This document shows, piece by piece, positions 51,245 through 60,498 of a stretch of DNA of 64,000 bases (position 1 is its first letter; each line of letters starts with the position of its first letter). Origin of the DNA: Seonamhaeicola sp. ML3. Lineage in GTDB: Bacteria; Bacteroidota; Bacteroidia; Flavobacteriales; Flavobacteriaceae. Where the stretch lies: contig NZ_CP096884.1 of the NCBI RefSeq assembly GCF_023273855.1, positions 1,674,001-1,738,000 on the forward strand, read 5' to 3'. A program made the translations under genes and the position numbers. Below the pieces are notes generated by a model. The model made no database searches. It had not been told where the DNA came from and saw only the letters and a list, made by a program, of their open reading frames with translations.

Positions 51245-52141
51245 TTAAGTTCTGTAATTAATCAACTTCACAGGGCCTTCCAAAAGTGTCCTAATAATTT
51301 GAAGTGTACCATCATCTTTGGTAGCGATATGCCATTTAATTAATGCAATAGCACCGTTTTCTATTTCTAAACCTGTTATGCTTCTGGGGTGAACACAGCT
51401 ACCGTCGTTAAAAAACGCAATATCTCCTGGTTCTGGAAAGCGTGGTCTATGGGTATGCCCGAAAATGGTGAGCAGATTATTATTGTTGACAATCCATTTT
51501 TTAGCCCTACGCTCTACTTTAATAAGTTCTTTATAGTTTTTTGCAGGGCTGGTAGGGTCTGCAATGCCCATAACATTTAAAGGTTTCCAGAGTATTCTAA
51601 CCAAGAACCGACTCCATTTCCAAAACAAAAAATTCCACCAATCGGCTTGATGTCCATGCGTTAAAAAAAGTTCTTGTCCGTTATCTTCATGCTTTAAAAC
51701 AATAGCTTCGTTATACGTTATATCACCAAAAAGTTCCACTTTCTTTCCTTCCTTGGGGTCAAAATAACTCGAAAGGTTTTTCTTTACATAATTAGGGTTT
51801 CGGTATACCATATCGTGGTTCCCCCAAATCATATGTAGTTTGTTTTCTTTATGAAACTCACGCATTAACATAAACACATTTTTGTGCGCGTGTAAGATAG
51901 AAGTGAAGGAGATGTTTTCCCAAAGTTCGTCGCCATCGCCTAACTCACAATATTGAAATCCTTCTTGGTAATAATGTTTTAAGGCGTGAAAGTAAATATT
52001 TCTATTATTGGCAAAATCATCTGCGAAACTATTGTCGCCACGGTGGCAATCGCTAAAGAGGATAAATTTATCGCTGTCGCCAAACGAAACTATTTTAGCA
52101 TTTTTGTATGCTTGATCTAGCCTTTTCTTAGATGAAAACAT
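51245..52141 (-). CDS. Metallophosphoesterase
   Basis: A 298-residue calcineurin-like phosphoesterase. The metal ligands are visible in FSDCHRGDNSF (D and H), CELGDGDELWE (D), IWGNHDMVY (N-H-D) and the later HGHQADWW and GHTHRPRF. This is close to UDP-2,3-diacylglucosamine hydrolase-like or general phosphoesterases; the substrate is not clear. Upstream and downstream genes on the same strand (SGNH hydrolase, DUF1853) show no obvious link. Confidence 0.9.
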   Translation of the reverse strand: MFSSKKRLDQAYKNAKIVSFGDSDKFILFSDCHRGDNSFADDFANNRNIYFHALKHYYQEGFQYCELGDGDELWENISFTSILHAHKNVFMLMREFHKENKLHMIWGNHDMVYRNPNYVKKNLSSYFDPKEGKKVELFGDITYNEAIVLKHEDNGQELFLTHGHQADWWNFLFWKWSRFLVRILWKPLNVMGIADPTSPAKNYKELIKVERRAKKWIVNNNNLLTIFGHTHRPRFPEPGDIAFFNDGSCVHPRSITGLEIENGAIALIKWHIATKDDGTLQIIRTLLEGPVKLINYRT

Positions 52142-52185
52142 AAACCCGTATTAGAATAGGATAAATATAGCCAATATTACTCGAC

Positions 52186-52905
52186 CTAAAGCCCTAATTT
52201 TTTCAATGCCTCTGGAAGCATGCGACTCACAAATTTACTGTAAGCCACTGCAGAGGGGTGTAGTCCATCGCTGGCTACAAGTTCTGGTTTTTCGAGACCC
52301 TCTCTGGTTATATCGGTAATGTAGATATAAGTAATGTCATTAGCATTACAATAATTCTCTATGTAGTTATTGTACTTATCAATACCATTCGAAATTGTGC
52401 TTCTGCCATTTCCAAATGGTGTGAATGCATAATCGGGGATAGATACCACTATTAAATTTTCTTTTTCCCCTTTCGCAAATCGAATAGCATCATTCACTAG
52501 TTCAGGAAATTCTGTTTCAAATATGGAGAAATCCCTAACTTGAAACTGGTTGTTTACACCTATAAGTAGAGTCGCTAAATCGAAGTCATTACCAAGATTT
52601 TCATTTGCAATAGCATTTTTTAAGTTAGTAGTAGTCCAACCCGTTGTTGCTATTACTTTTAATTCAGCTGTTAAATTTTCAATACGTTCAATGAGACTGT
52701 CCTTGAGTTGTTCTGGAAACCTGCATGTTTCACAAACGCTTTGTCCTATGGTGTAACTATCTCCCAAAGAGAGTAATTTAATGGCATTGCTTTGTACTTC
52801 AGAATCATTAGGTTCTTCGGTATTAGTTTCTACAGAAGTTGAAGAGCAGCCTAAGTAGAATAATAATATTAGGCCAAAAAAGAGGGATACATTTTTCGAG
52901 TTCAT
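52186..52905 (-). CDS. SGNH/GDSL hydrolase lipoprotein
   Basis: The 239-residue protein has a lipobox YLGC near residue 20, an SGNH catalytic serine in SLGDSYTIGQSV, the block III asparagine region LLIGVNNQFQVR and the C-terminal D-x2-H in SDGLHPSAVAYSK. It is a secreted, lipid-anchored esterase or lipase type enzyme with unknown substrate. A terminator lies 46 bases upstream of its start, separating it from the barrel gene. Confidence 0.9.
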   Translation of the reverse strand: MNSKNVSLFFGLILLFYLGCSSTSVETNTEEPNDSEVQSNAIKLLSLGDSYTIGQSVCETCRFPEQLKDSLIERIENLTAELKVIATTGWTTTNLKNAIANENLGNDFDLATLLIGVNNQFQVRDFSIFETEFPELVNDAIRFAKGEKENLIVVSIPDYAFTPFGNGRSTISNGIDKYNNYIENYCNANDITYIYITDITREGLEKPELVASDGLHPSAVAYSKFVSRMLPEALKKLGL

Positions 52906-52950
52906 TTTTCTTTTAAAGATACGATTTTAAAAAATGACTCGCACATAACA

Positions 52951-52986
52951 AAAAAAGGTGTTTCCTCATTAAGAAACACCTTTTTT
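52951..52986 (-). terminator. Rho-independent terminator downstream of the His/Met-rich barrel gene
   Basis: AAAAAAGGTGTTTC (52951-52964) pairs with GAAACACCTTTTTT (52973-52986); the stem is followed by T residues on the minus strand and ends that gene's transcript. Confidence 0.92.
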
Positions 52987-53008
52987 AACTGATGAACATG
53001 AATTGCAA

Positions 53009-54046
53009 TTAATGCAGAGCATATTGTAACCCAAAGGTTACATTATAATTCTGTTTTAATTGAATACCATTTAAATCCTGATAAACGGGTGTAGTGATTT
53101 CAGTAGCAAAACGAAGTCCTTTGAAAGCACCTGCGTTAATGACGTAGTTCAAACCAAAACCAGAGTTTATAAAGGTTGCACCAGAGTTTACCGTATCGGC
53201 TGTAGTTACCATCATTGGATTCAATAGTGGACTTGTACCTTCTATTTCACCAATCAATACACCTTCCAACCTTACAGAAACACTTAAGTTGTCTCCTGCT
53301 TTTGCAGCAAACCAGTTGTTAAACCTATATTGATTACCAAATTTGTAATCTTGGTCATTGTCGTTAATGTTTACTAAGCCTGTTAACTGATGCCCCCAAG
53401 AGAACTTATCGCATTGGCCAAGGTAAGTTAATCCTAATTTTGCTCCAAAAGAACCTGTGCCCAATTGCATAGGGTAAGGTAATTGCATCTCGTTACCCAT
53501 AGACATTGGAGTAAGATCTTTGGCTTCAATGCTTCCCGTTGGAATGTTTACTCCAAATTGGGCATGCATCGCTTTATTGTTCTTATTAAAAATACTGTAA
53601 AGCGCACTTACCATCACATCGCCTAATCCTGAAGTGCTGGTAGCAAATTGGTTGCCATTGCGTATTATTAGGTTCATATCGTTCTCAAGATAGTTGGCCA
53701 TAACCATTAATGTAATTTTGTTACTGGGTGCATACATTGCGCCAAGCATATGCATATTCATAACCATATCTACAGGAGCAACCATATAGTTTGTGTGCGC
53801 ATCGGCATTTGTAGCATCTTCTGTGCCTTGTCTTAATTGGCGCATATCCATGGTCATGTAACGGTAGGAGAACATAATACCTCCCTTACCGTGAACGTGA
53901 TCTCCCATAACACTAATTGGGGCGTGGCCATCTGGTCTGCTTGAAGACCACAGGTCTGATTTATTCTCGTGATTTTCGTGGCCGTGTTGTGCAAATATTG
54001 AAGTTGTAGCAATACATAGCACTGCTAAAAATAATTTAGTTTTCAT
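53009..54046 (-). CDS. His/Met-rich outer membrane channel-like protein, possibly metal-related
   Basis: The 345-residue protein has a signal peptide (about residues 1-19, ending FAQ) followed by HGHENHENKS, a histidine-rich metal-binding-like start, and Met-rich stretches (YRYMTMDMRQLRQG, VDMVMNMHMLGAMY). The remainder is strand-rich and resembles the phenol-degradation MetA-type outer membrane transporter family (PF13557). Copper or another soft metal is suggested by the His and Met content and by the neighbour gene with a Cys motif, but this is inference. The gene upstream (54132-54503) is on the same strand with 85 bases between. Confidence 0.75.
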   Translation of the reverse strand: MKTKLFLAVLCIATTSIFAQHGHENHENKSDLWSSSRPDGHAPISVMGDHVHGKGGIMFSYRYMTMDMRQLRQGTEDATNADAHTNYMVAPVDMVMNMHMLGAMYAPSNKITLMVMANYLENDMNLIIRNGNQFATSTSGLGDVMVSALYSIFNKNNKAMHAQFGVNIPTGSIEAKDLTPMSMGNEMQLPYPMQLGTGSFGAKLGLTYLGQCDKFSWGHQLTGLVNINDNDQDYKFGNQYRFNNWFAAKAGDNLSVSVRLEGVLIGEIEGTSPLLNPMMVTTADTVNSGATFINSGFGLNYVINAGAFKGLRFATEITTPVYQDLNGIQLKQNYNVTFGLQYALH

Positions 54047-54131
54047 TGTTTTTTTCTGAATTTGATATAATAGATTGAGTTTGCCTTTCGGAAGTTTTCC
54101 TAAGGCGTAATAAAATAATGTAGTATTTTTA

Positions 54132-54503
54132 TTATATCAATTCTGGAGGTTGGTTATTTTCCTCGGCATACAAGAAGTTATACAATGTATGATATGAAAA
54201 AAGGGGGCTATTTGATTGATAAAGACCAATGGGTTTTTCTAAGCTCATAAATTCAACAAAACCAATGGGGTAGTTCTCCATGTTAACCGAAAGGGCAGAT
54301 AAAGGTTTCTGGTCCTTTTGCTTTTCGATTTCTTTTACTAGGTGACACTTACCGTTACACTGTAGCTCAGGTTTGTCTTTGTTAATACACAAAAACTCGG
54401 CAATGTAATCTTGATTAAGCACATATTCTAGACAAGGTTGTATGGGTCTTAACATGGCTGTTAAGTAAAGAAACACAAAGAATATGGCCGTAGTTTTATA
54501 CAA
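54132..54503 (-). CDS. Small exported protein with a CNGKCHL motif
   Basis: The 123-residue product has an N-terminal hydrophobic helix (residues 4-17), then cysteines C24, C39, C49 and C53, the last two in QCNGKCHLVKEIEKQ, and ends NNQPPELI. CxxxCH suggests thiol or metal binding in the periplasm. I have seen similar short proteins next to copper-related genes in Bacteroidota but cannot name a family. Its neighbour is the His/Met-rich barrel gene, which agrees with a metal-linked pair. Confidence 0.65.
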   Translation of the reverse strand: MYKTTAIFFVFLYLTAMLRPIQPCLEYVLNQDYIAEFLCINKDKPELQCNGKCHLVKEIEKQKDQKPLSALSVNMENYPIGFVEFMSLEKPIGLYQSNSPLFSYHTLYNFLYAEENNQPPELI

Positions 54504-54593
54504 GAATCAAAAAAATTTCAGCAAATATAATATTTAGAGATAAATATTTTGTCATGTAAATAGTTTACTTTTATTGAAGTGCTTGTTAAAATG

Positions 54594-54629
54594 AAAAGGG
54601 CTAATATAATCAATATATCAGCCCTTTTT
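54594..54629 (-). terminator. Terminator of the large carboxykinase-like gene
   Basis: AAAAGGGCT at 54594-54602 can pair with AGCCCTTTT at 54620-54628; flanking bases continue the stem with TATA-type pairs. It lies 26 bases after the stop of the 1166-residue gene in the minus direction. Confidence 0.85.
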
Positions 54630-54654
54630 AAATTACTTAAAATACTTAACGAAA

Positions 54655-57600
54655 CTAGTTTAACTGAAATTCCTTAAGGTCACTTTTTTTTTCAGGTGCT
54701 ACGGTCTTTTTAAAAAGTGGGTCTGCACCAATAGTGCCTACCAAACTCGTAAGGTATGTTTCAGACTTAGCATCTTCATATAATACTTTTACATTATTAA
54801 GCCTATCTTGAATGTTTAATTCAGAAACTAAATTTATGTTATCTGGATTATTAATAAAGTCTTCTAAATAGTTTATTTGAGAACTATAGAAAAGTATGTC
54901 TTTTTGCTGCTTTAATCTCAATCGTTCTTTGTACCAATCGCTATTTAAGACGTAATCTCTATCAAAATACTTACGCAACTCTGGGTCGCTAATGTCTTTA
55001 CCTTCGTATTCGCCATATGCCATGATATGTAATAGTATTTTTAATGGCGGAATTGCAGCTTCAACACTACCATCGGCAAAGTAGTTAAGGGCTACTTTTT
55101 GTTGGGCTTCCACAATATTATTAATACCATCAACATAATCTTCCATACCTTGTAATTCTGGTTTTAACATGCGTTTGTTGAAAACAGCTGTAGGCTCGTC
55201 GAACAATCGGTTTAAGCATAATAATGCAAACGTTTTGGTGATTCTGTACCCTAGTCTACTTGCTAAAACTTTTTGACCTTCGTATTCAAAATCCTCAAGT
55301 TTTTCCAAAGAACCATTGGCGATAAGGTTTTTGGGGTCGCGGTCTTCAGGAGCCATTCTTGCCCAAATTTCTGGAATTAATAAACTTACGTCGTGGTCGA
55401 TTTTATTCTCGGCACCAACATAACCAGCTGCCGTGCTAAATCCATTAGATTCTGTTAAAATATGGGATAATAAAGCATTATTAAGATCTGTAGTTGGTGT
55501 AAGCATATTAAATGGTGCTTTTGTTAAAGCGCCCTCAGAACCAGCTCCTGTGGTAGATGGAGACTTACCTGTTAAACTACAAACAAAATCCATAAACAAC
55601 TCTGGGGTTTCTTGATAATGAATTGGGTTGTAAACAGCTAATGGTCTAATCCCAGCCTTCTTGTCAACCGGATTATTTCTTCTTCCAGGTAACACCGCAT
55701 TTACGGTATGAATTACAGGGTCTTGTAGCTTTATTTTTCTTTTTAAACGTACACCCATATCTGAAATGTAGGAGGCTTCGGTTTCATTATAAAATCTGTT
55801 TGGCTCCAAATAACGTGGGTTTTTAGTTGGCAAACCATCTTCTATAATTCTTGGGTGAGATGGTAAAACAAATTGAATATCGTCTTCGCCGCTATCTATA
55901 ATTTCTTTTATAAAGTCTTGAACAGGTTGCGTGTACTTGTCGTAATTAATGGTGTCTTCATAAATTTCAATAGCATCCTTTTTGGTCAACATTTCATAGT
56001 TGGTTAAAAATCTGCCGTTTGAAATAATATCTAATTCAGCCCCTTTATCATAACCTCTTACAATCGCTTCATCTGGTCTTTGGAAAAGATGGGCCTCACA
56101 GTTTATCAACACTTTTACACTCTCATTGGTGTATTCTGGGTTTAGATCTTTGAACTGATTTCTGGGAAGCGTTACAGAAGCCGAAATATCATCTTCAGTT
56201 TGAATTTTTTCACTGGCAGCAAAATCAGAACGCAATTTATTAAGCATCCAATTGCCTTGTTGGTTAAACCCAATACGTACATAGCTACCTACTACAGGAG
56301 TATTGTTGTATAACAATGAAGTGCCTTTAACACCATTGATTATATCTACAGACATCATGTCTTTCCAATTAAGGTTCGCACCATGGGCTTGTCTAAATAA
56401 ACGTTTTACAAAAAGCACTAACGAGCGAATATGTACTGGGATGTTTTCTAGCCAAGTGTTGAATTCATCTGAGTTTTCAGGTGAAGGCGTTAATAGTTTT
56501 ACCACCGAACCTAAGGTTCTTTTTTCACTTAAGAACGACCTTGATTTTGGTCTGTTTGGGTCTTTAACTTTCCATCTTGTGGAATAATCAAATTCAATGA
56601 TTTCATCTGCTTTTTTAAAGTCTTCTTCAATATTATGAATATTGAACCTGCCATAGGTAATGGCATTTTGCATAGACTTTGAAATTTCAGATTTACCACC
56701 ACCGGATACGGTACAAGGTTTATGACAAAATACACCTTCTGGATAGGTTTCTACAATGCGCCATAAATCGATAGACTTGTGCTTTTCCAATCTTAATTTA
56801 TTACCAGAAGGGTGTATGTAGGTTTTAAAAGGCGATAGTTTTAGTTTTTGCTCTTTTCCTTTGTAATTCCAAGTAATACTATTGGTGTTTGTATTGAAAT
56901 ATGACGATTCTGGGATGTATAAAATATTTGGGTATTTGTTGTCTACAGCATAATTCTCTGGTTTCACCGTTATGCGGTCTCCTAATAGGGTTTTTACATC
57001 TTCAAACGTATGGTCTAAACCATAGAATTGGTTATAGTCGTTACAGTTTACGGTATCTCCCATTACACGTCTTGCATAGGCGATAGCACCTCCAGCATGT
57101 TCTTCTTCTAGCATACCAAACAGGTTGGCAGAGTAGCTAATTTGGGTTTTAATTTCCTTTTTAGAGTACCCGTAATAGTTGTCTGCAATTAGCGTTACTA
57201 CTACGCCGCTTTCATCTCTACACGTAATTTTAAAAGCACCGCCATCGTTATAGAGTTCGTTTTCCTCTATCCAGCACATGCCGTCTTTTTTCTGGCGGTC
57301 TGTAGCGTCATCAAAATGAGGTAAACCAACATCTTTCTTTTTTAGTTTTAATAATTGTGGTGCAAGAATGATACATCCGGTATGACCAGTCCAATGTTCT
57401 GGGTCTAAGGCGGCGTCGTTGTGCGCTAGATTAGGATTACCGGCATTACCAAATATGTTTTCCACAAAATCCAGGTTACTCACTAAAGAGCCTGGAGCAA
57501 AAAAGCGCACTTCCAGTCGTTTTTCTGAAATAACACCTTTTACCTCTGGGCATACCACAGGTCTTAAGAGCATAGAAACCATAGTTTTGGCTTGCTCTTC

Positions 57601-58155
57601 TTGATTTGAAGTGAATGGTAAAGTGTTTAATTCATCTGAAGGTTTAAAGGCCTCATTAATAAAATGGGCTAATACCACTTTAGGAACTTCTTTTTTATCT
57701 AACGGCACCGGCAGTGGGCCTTCAACAATATGAAACGTACCTTTGGTCGTTCTCTTGTCGTGTAACGGGTTGTTTAAAATTCCTTGTTTAAGGCGTTTAG
57801 AGTTTACCAAATCGCTTTCAAAAGAATTGCCATCGGGTGGTAAGCTGGCCTCTCTGGCCTGTCCCTTTTTAGAAAGGATTAATGTATTGTTAGGGAGCTT
57901 ATAGGATTTATCGACCGATACGTCCTTTAAATACGCGTCTATGAAATTTTGGATTCTAGCGTCAGCAGGAGCTAAGTGGTCTGCTAAAAGCCTCGATTTT
58001 TCTCTAAGGCTCATTATTAGAGGACGTGTGGTTTTTTCAAATTCGGGATCACAAAATTTTTCCGTACTACCTTCTTTGTCTTTAAAGGTAGGTTGTCCAA
58101 TAGATGCCAATTGCGTGTTTATAAACTGGACAATGTCTTTTCTTGATTCTTCCAT
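54655..58155 (-). CDS. Putative PPi-type phosphoenolpyruvate carboxykinase
   Basis: A 1166-residue cytoplasmic protein with no signal peptide. I read it as a diphosphate-dependent PEP carboxykinase, which makes PEP or oxaloacetate using PPi and phosphate. Evidence: the length (about 130 kDa) is that of the known Entamoeba and Propionibacterium enzymes, and the sequence HKPCTVSGGGKSEISKS at about residues 477-493 is a P-loop-like motif where ATP/GTP carboxykinases have GxSGxGKT. Arg- and His-rich blocks occur (EEHAGGAIAYARRVMGDTVN, FVKRLFRQAHGANLNW). No alignment could be done, so moderate confidence only. The start at 58155 is set by the -7 box at 58203-58210. The window also holds an ATP-type pckA. 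Confidence 0.55.
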   Translation of the reverse strand: MEESRKDIVQFINTQLASIGQPTFKDKEGSTEKFCDPEFEKTTRPLIMSLREKSRLLADHLAPADARIQNFIDAYLKDVSVDKSYKLPNNTLILSKKGQAREASLPPDGNSFESDLVNSKRLKQGILNNPLHDKRTTKGTFHIVEGPLPVPLDKKEVPKVVLAHFINEAFKPSDELNTLPFTSNQEEQAKTMVSMLLRPVVCPEVKGVISEKRLEVRFFAPGSLVSNLDFVENIFGNAGNPNLAHNDAALDPEHWTGHTGCIILAPQLLKLKKKDVGLPHFDDATDRQKKDGMCWIEENELYNDGGAFKITCRDESGVVVTLIADNYYGYSKKEIKTQISYSANLFGMLEEEHAGGAIAYARRVMGDTVNCNDYNQFYGLDHTFEDVKTLLGDRITVKPENYAVDNKYPNILYIPESSYFNTNTNSITWNYKGKEQKLKLSPFKTYIHPSGNKLRLEKHKSIDLWRIVETYPEGVFCHKPCTVSGGGKSEISKSMQNAITYGRFNIHNIEEDFKKADEIIEFDYSTRWKVKDPNRPKSRSFLSEKRTLGSVVKLLTPSPENSDEFNTWLENIPVHIRSLVLFVKRLFRQAHGANLNWKDMMSVDIINGVKGTSLLYNNTPVVGSYVRIGFNQQGNWMLNKLRSDFAASEKIQTEDDISASVTLPRNQFKDLNPEYTNESVKVLINCEAHLFQRPDEAIVRGYDKGAELDIISNGRFLTNYEMLTKKDAIEIYEDTINYDKYTQPVQDFIKEIIDSGEDDIQFVLPSHPRIIEDGLPTKNPRYLEPNRFYNETEASYISDMGVRLKRKIKLQDPVIHTVNAVLPGRRNNPVDKKAGIRPLAVYNPIHYQETPELFMDFVCSLTGKSPSTTGAGSEGALTKAPFNMLTPTTDLNNALLSHILTESNGFSTAAGYVGAENKIDHDVSLLIPEIWARMAPEDRDPKNLIANGSLEKLEDFEYEGQKVLASRLGYRITKTFALLCLNRLFDEPTAVFNKRMLKPELQGMEDYVDGINNIVEAQQKVALNYFADGSVEAAIPPLKILLHIMAYGEYEGKDISDPELRKYFDRDYVLNSDWYKERLRLKQQKDILFYSSQINYLEDFINNPDNINLVSELNIQDRLNNVKVLYEDAKSETYLTSLVGTIGADPLFKKTVAPEKKSDLKEFQLN

Positions 58156-58486
58156 GGTTGTTTTAACTTTAATTGTCTGTATATCATATAAATGATGAAC
58201 AACAAAGTTAGCACCCGACTTTCGCCTAAAAACTGTCAAATGTCATGTTTAGGGTTTATTTTTTACGATAACGATGTAGTATGATAAAACAGAACTAAGC
58301 TAATTTGAATGAAAAAAATATGAGATGTAAATTATTGGACTTACCTTTAATTCCAGATGGATAGAAATAATTGTTTATTCTGGTCTGCTTTTTTTAAATC
58401 CATTAGATTTTCAGTATTGGCTTGCTTTCAGAATTAAGTTTTAGCCAATACCAATATAAACAGATGAGGCCTTTTCTGTAAAAAAA
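58156..58486. other. 331-base intergenic region with divergent genes
   Basis: It contains the -7 box of the large gene (58203-58210, minus strand). From 58240 to 58486 the sequence is AT-rich with no recognised gene, hairpin or repeat; no strong promoter for the plus-strand gene was picked out. Confidence 0.6.
58203..58210 (-). promoter_or_regulatory. Promoter -7 box (TAACTTTG, minus strand) of the large carboxykinase-like gene
   Basis: Minus-strand TAACTTTG fits TAnnTTTG and gives a leader of about 40 bases to the ATG at 58155. An in-frame ATG at 58239 would be upstream of the promoter and is excluded. Confidence 0.65.
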
Positions 58487-58843
58487 ATGATAATAGGGTA
58501 TTTTGATTACATCGTTATTGGATTTTTAATATTCTTGAATATTAGATTCTGGAAAAAGAAAACTGAGATGAAAACCGGATGTATTCTTGGTGGTGTTTTT
58601 TTTGGGTTCATTTTACCACTCATTTCTATGATCATTGAACTCCAAAGAGTAAAAATGACAATAGGAATTATTGATAATTTTGAAGTTCTTTATACTTATT
58701 TGAGATTTCCTAGTTATTGGGGAATTGGAATTATTCAAGCAATAGTTGTTAGTGTTAAACGAAACAATATAAAAGTTGGCCGAGAAGACGAAATTGATCA
58801 AATAGGGAATGATGAAGATAATAAACCAGCTGAAGTTGATTAA
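58487..58843 (+). CDS. Small hypothetical membrane protein
   Basis: 118 residues with hydrophobic helices at about 5-20, 32-50 and 78-90, and a charged, acidic tail (REDEIDQIGNDEDNKP). No family recognised. It is followed by a second small membrane protein gene (40 bases later), so the two may be one unit. The sequence is more AT-rich in feel than the neighbours, and both could be accessory genes. I cannot suggest a function. Confidence 0.5.
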   Translation: MIIGYFDYIVIGFLIFLNIRFWKKKTEMKTGCILGGVFFGFILPLISMIIELQRVKMTIGIIDNFEVLYTYLRFPSYWGIGIIQAIVVSVKRNNIKVGREDEIDQIGNDEDNKPAEVD

Positions 58844-58883
58844 ATCAGTTGAATTTAACTAAATCACTAAAATAACTGATGTT

Positions 58884-59114
58884 ATGAAAGCAAAGTATTT
58901 TTTATACATATTAATTGCATTTTGGGTAATAAAAATATGTCTTAGGGTGTTTCAAGCCTTTATTGTGGAGTACTTTATTTTAGATTTAGGTATCGAACCT
59001 TTTGATTTAGGGCTTTTTGCTGGTGTTCTTGATTTTTTGTTCTATATATCGCTAATAGGTCTTTTGATTAAAATAGCTCTTTACAAGAACCGGTCAGATT
59101 TTTTAAACTCCTAG
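58884..59114 (+). CDS. Small hypothetical membrane protein
   Basis: 76 residues with two hydrophobic helices (about residues 5-28 and 42-65) and basic ends. No family recognised. Its stop lies 5 bases from the stop of the convergent acyl-CoA dehydrogenase gene. As it is short and without a recognisable homologue, its coding status is plausible and not certain; the ATG at 58884 follows an AT-rich stretch and is the only good start. Confidence 0.45.
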   Translation: MKAKYFLYILIAFWVIKICLRVFQAFIVEYFILDLGIEPFDLGLFAGVLDFLFYISLIGLLIKIALYKNRSDFLNS

Positions 59115-59119
59115 TAATT

Positions 59120-60298
59120 TTATTTAAAAGCATTTAACCCCGTAACATCTAGTCCTGTAATTAATAAATGGATATCATGAGTGCCTTCGTAAGTGATTAC
59201 ACTTTCTAGGTTCATCATGTGGCGCATAATGGAGTAGTCGCCGGTTATGCCCATGCCGCCCAGTATTTGTCTGGCCTCACGAGCAATATTAAGCGCCATG
59301 TCTACATTGTTGCGTTTGGCCATAGAGATTTGTGCAGAGGTAGCTTTACCTTCGTTTTTTAAAACACCTAAACGCCAAGCTAATAATTGGGCTTTGGTGA
59401 TTTCAGTAATCATTTCAGCCAGCTTTTTTTGTTGCAGTTGAAATTGCCCAATGGGTTTGTCAAATTGTATACGTTCTTTACTATACCTTAAAGCGGTGTC
59501 GTAGCAGTCCATGGCTGCACCAATAGCACCCCATGCAATACCGTAGCGAGCAGAATCCAAACAGCCCAGGGGAGCACCTAATCCCGATTTGTTGGGTAAT
59601 AAATTTTCTTTGGGGACTTTCACATTATCAAAAATAAGCTCGCCCGTGGCCGAGGCACGTAAAGACCATTTGTTGTGGGTTTCTGGAGTTGAAAATCCTT
59701 CCATGCCACGCTCTACAATGAGTCCATGAATACGACCTTCTTCATTTTTAGCCCATACCACAGCAATTTGTGCAAAAGGGGCATTACTGATCCACATTTT
59801 AGCACCATTTAAAAGATAGTGGTCGCCCATATCTTTAAAATTAGTAACCATACCGCTAGGGTTGCTGCCATGGTCGGGTTCGGTAAGGCCAAAACAGCCC
59901 ATCCATTCGCCAGAGGCCAGTTTGGGTAAATTTTTTTGCCGTTGTGCTTCGGTACCGTATTTATAAATAGGATACATTACTAAAGATGATTGTACCGAAG
60001 CTGTAGAACGAATACCAGAATCACCTCGCTCTATTTCTTGCATTATTAAACCGTAGCTTATTTGGTCTAAGCCAGCGCCGCCATATTTTGCCGGTATATA
60101 AGGGCCAAAAGCACCAATATCTGCAAGCCCCTTTATAATTTGAGTGGGAAATTCGGCTTTTTGTGCATAATCTTCAATAATAGGAGATACGTCGCGTTTT
60201 ACCCATTCTCTGCAGGCATTTCTAACTAATTTATGTTCTTGGGAAAGAAGGTCGTCTAAGTTGTAATAATCTGGTGCTTCGAATAAATCTGGCTTCAT
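59120..60298 (-). CDS. Acyl-CoA dehydrogenase, glutaryl-CoA dehydrogenase-like
   Basis: A 392-residue FAD enzyme that oxidises an acyl-CoA to its 2-enoyl form. The FAD site GCFGLTEPDHGSNPSGM, the NAKMWISNAPFA loop, IQFDKPIGQFQLQQKKLAEM and the catalytic glutamate in VITYEGTHDIHLLITG (about residue 373) match the GCDH group, which also decarboxylates glutaryl-CoA. Which substrate is used in this organism is not shown, as no lysine/glutarate degradation genes are nearby. Confidence 0.92.
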   Translation of the reverse strand: MKPDLFEAPDYYNLDDLLSQEHKLVRNACREWVKRDVSPIIEDYAQKAEFPTQIIKGLADIGAFGPYIPAKYGGAGLDQISYGLIMQEIERGDSGIRSTASVQSSLVMYPIYKYGTEAQRQKNLPKLASGEWMGCFGLTEPDHGSNPSGMVTNFKDMGDHYLLNGAKMWISNAPFAQIAVVWAKNEEGRIHGLIVERGMEGFSTPETHNKWSLRASATGELIFDNVKVPKENLLPNKSGLGAPLGCLDSARYGIAWGAIGAAMDCYDTALRYSKERIQFDKPIGQFQLQQKKLAEMITEITKAQLLAWRLGVLKNEGKATSAQISMAKRNNVDMALNIAREARQILGGMGITGDYSIMRHMMNLESVITYEGTHDIHLLITGLDVTGLNAFK

Positions 60299-60412
60299 GA
60301 ATTTAAGATTATTCAGGTTTACAGCTAATTTATTGAAAATTTACGATTGATTTGTTCTATGCTTAAGGATTTTTAATTTTTAAGGCCCAAGACTTTTAGA
60401 AGTGGGCAGTCT

Positions 60413-60498
60413 TCACTTAGTGTGTAGTACGGAATTGTGAATATGGTTTTTAGAATTTGATTATTCTTTGCGCCTTTGCGAGAGATTTTATTTAAAAT
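60413..60498. repeat. Degenerate dispersed repeat containing GCGCCTTTGCGAGAGAT
   Basis: Between the acyl-CoA dehydrogenase and trmN6 genes the bases 60470-60487 read TTGCGCCTTTGCGAGAGA, a motif that I associate with short dispersed repeats in Bacteroidota. No second copy occurs in this window, so the call rests on memory only. Confidence 0.35.

Noticed and set aside
58156-58239. 28-residue extension of the large carboxykinase-like protein
   Set aside because: The extension lies across the TAACTTTG box; the ATG at 58155 follows it with a normal leader.
60413-60498. Full assignment of the TTGCGCCTTTGCGAGAGA motif to a named repeat family
   Set aside because: Only one copy in the window and no second arm, so it is reported at low confidence only.
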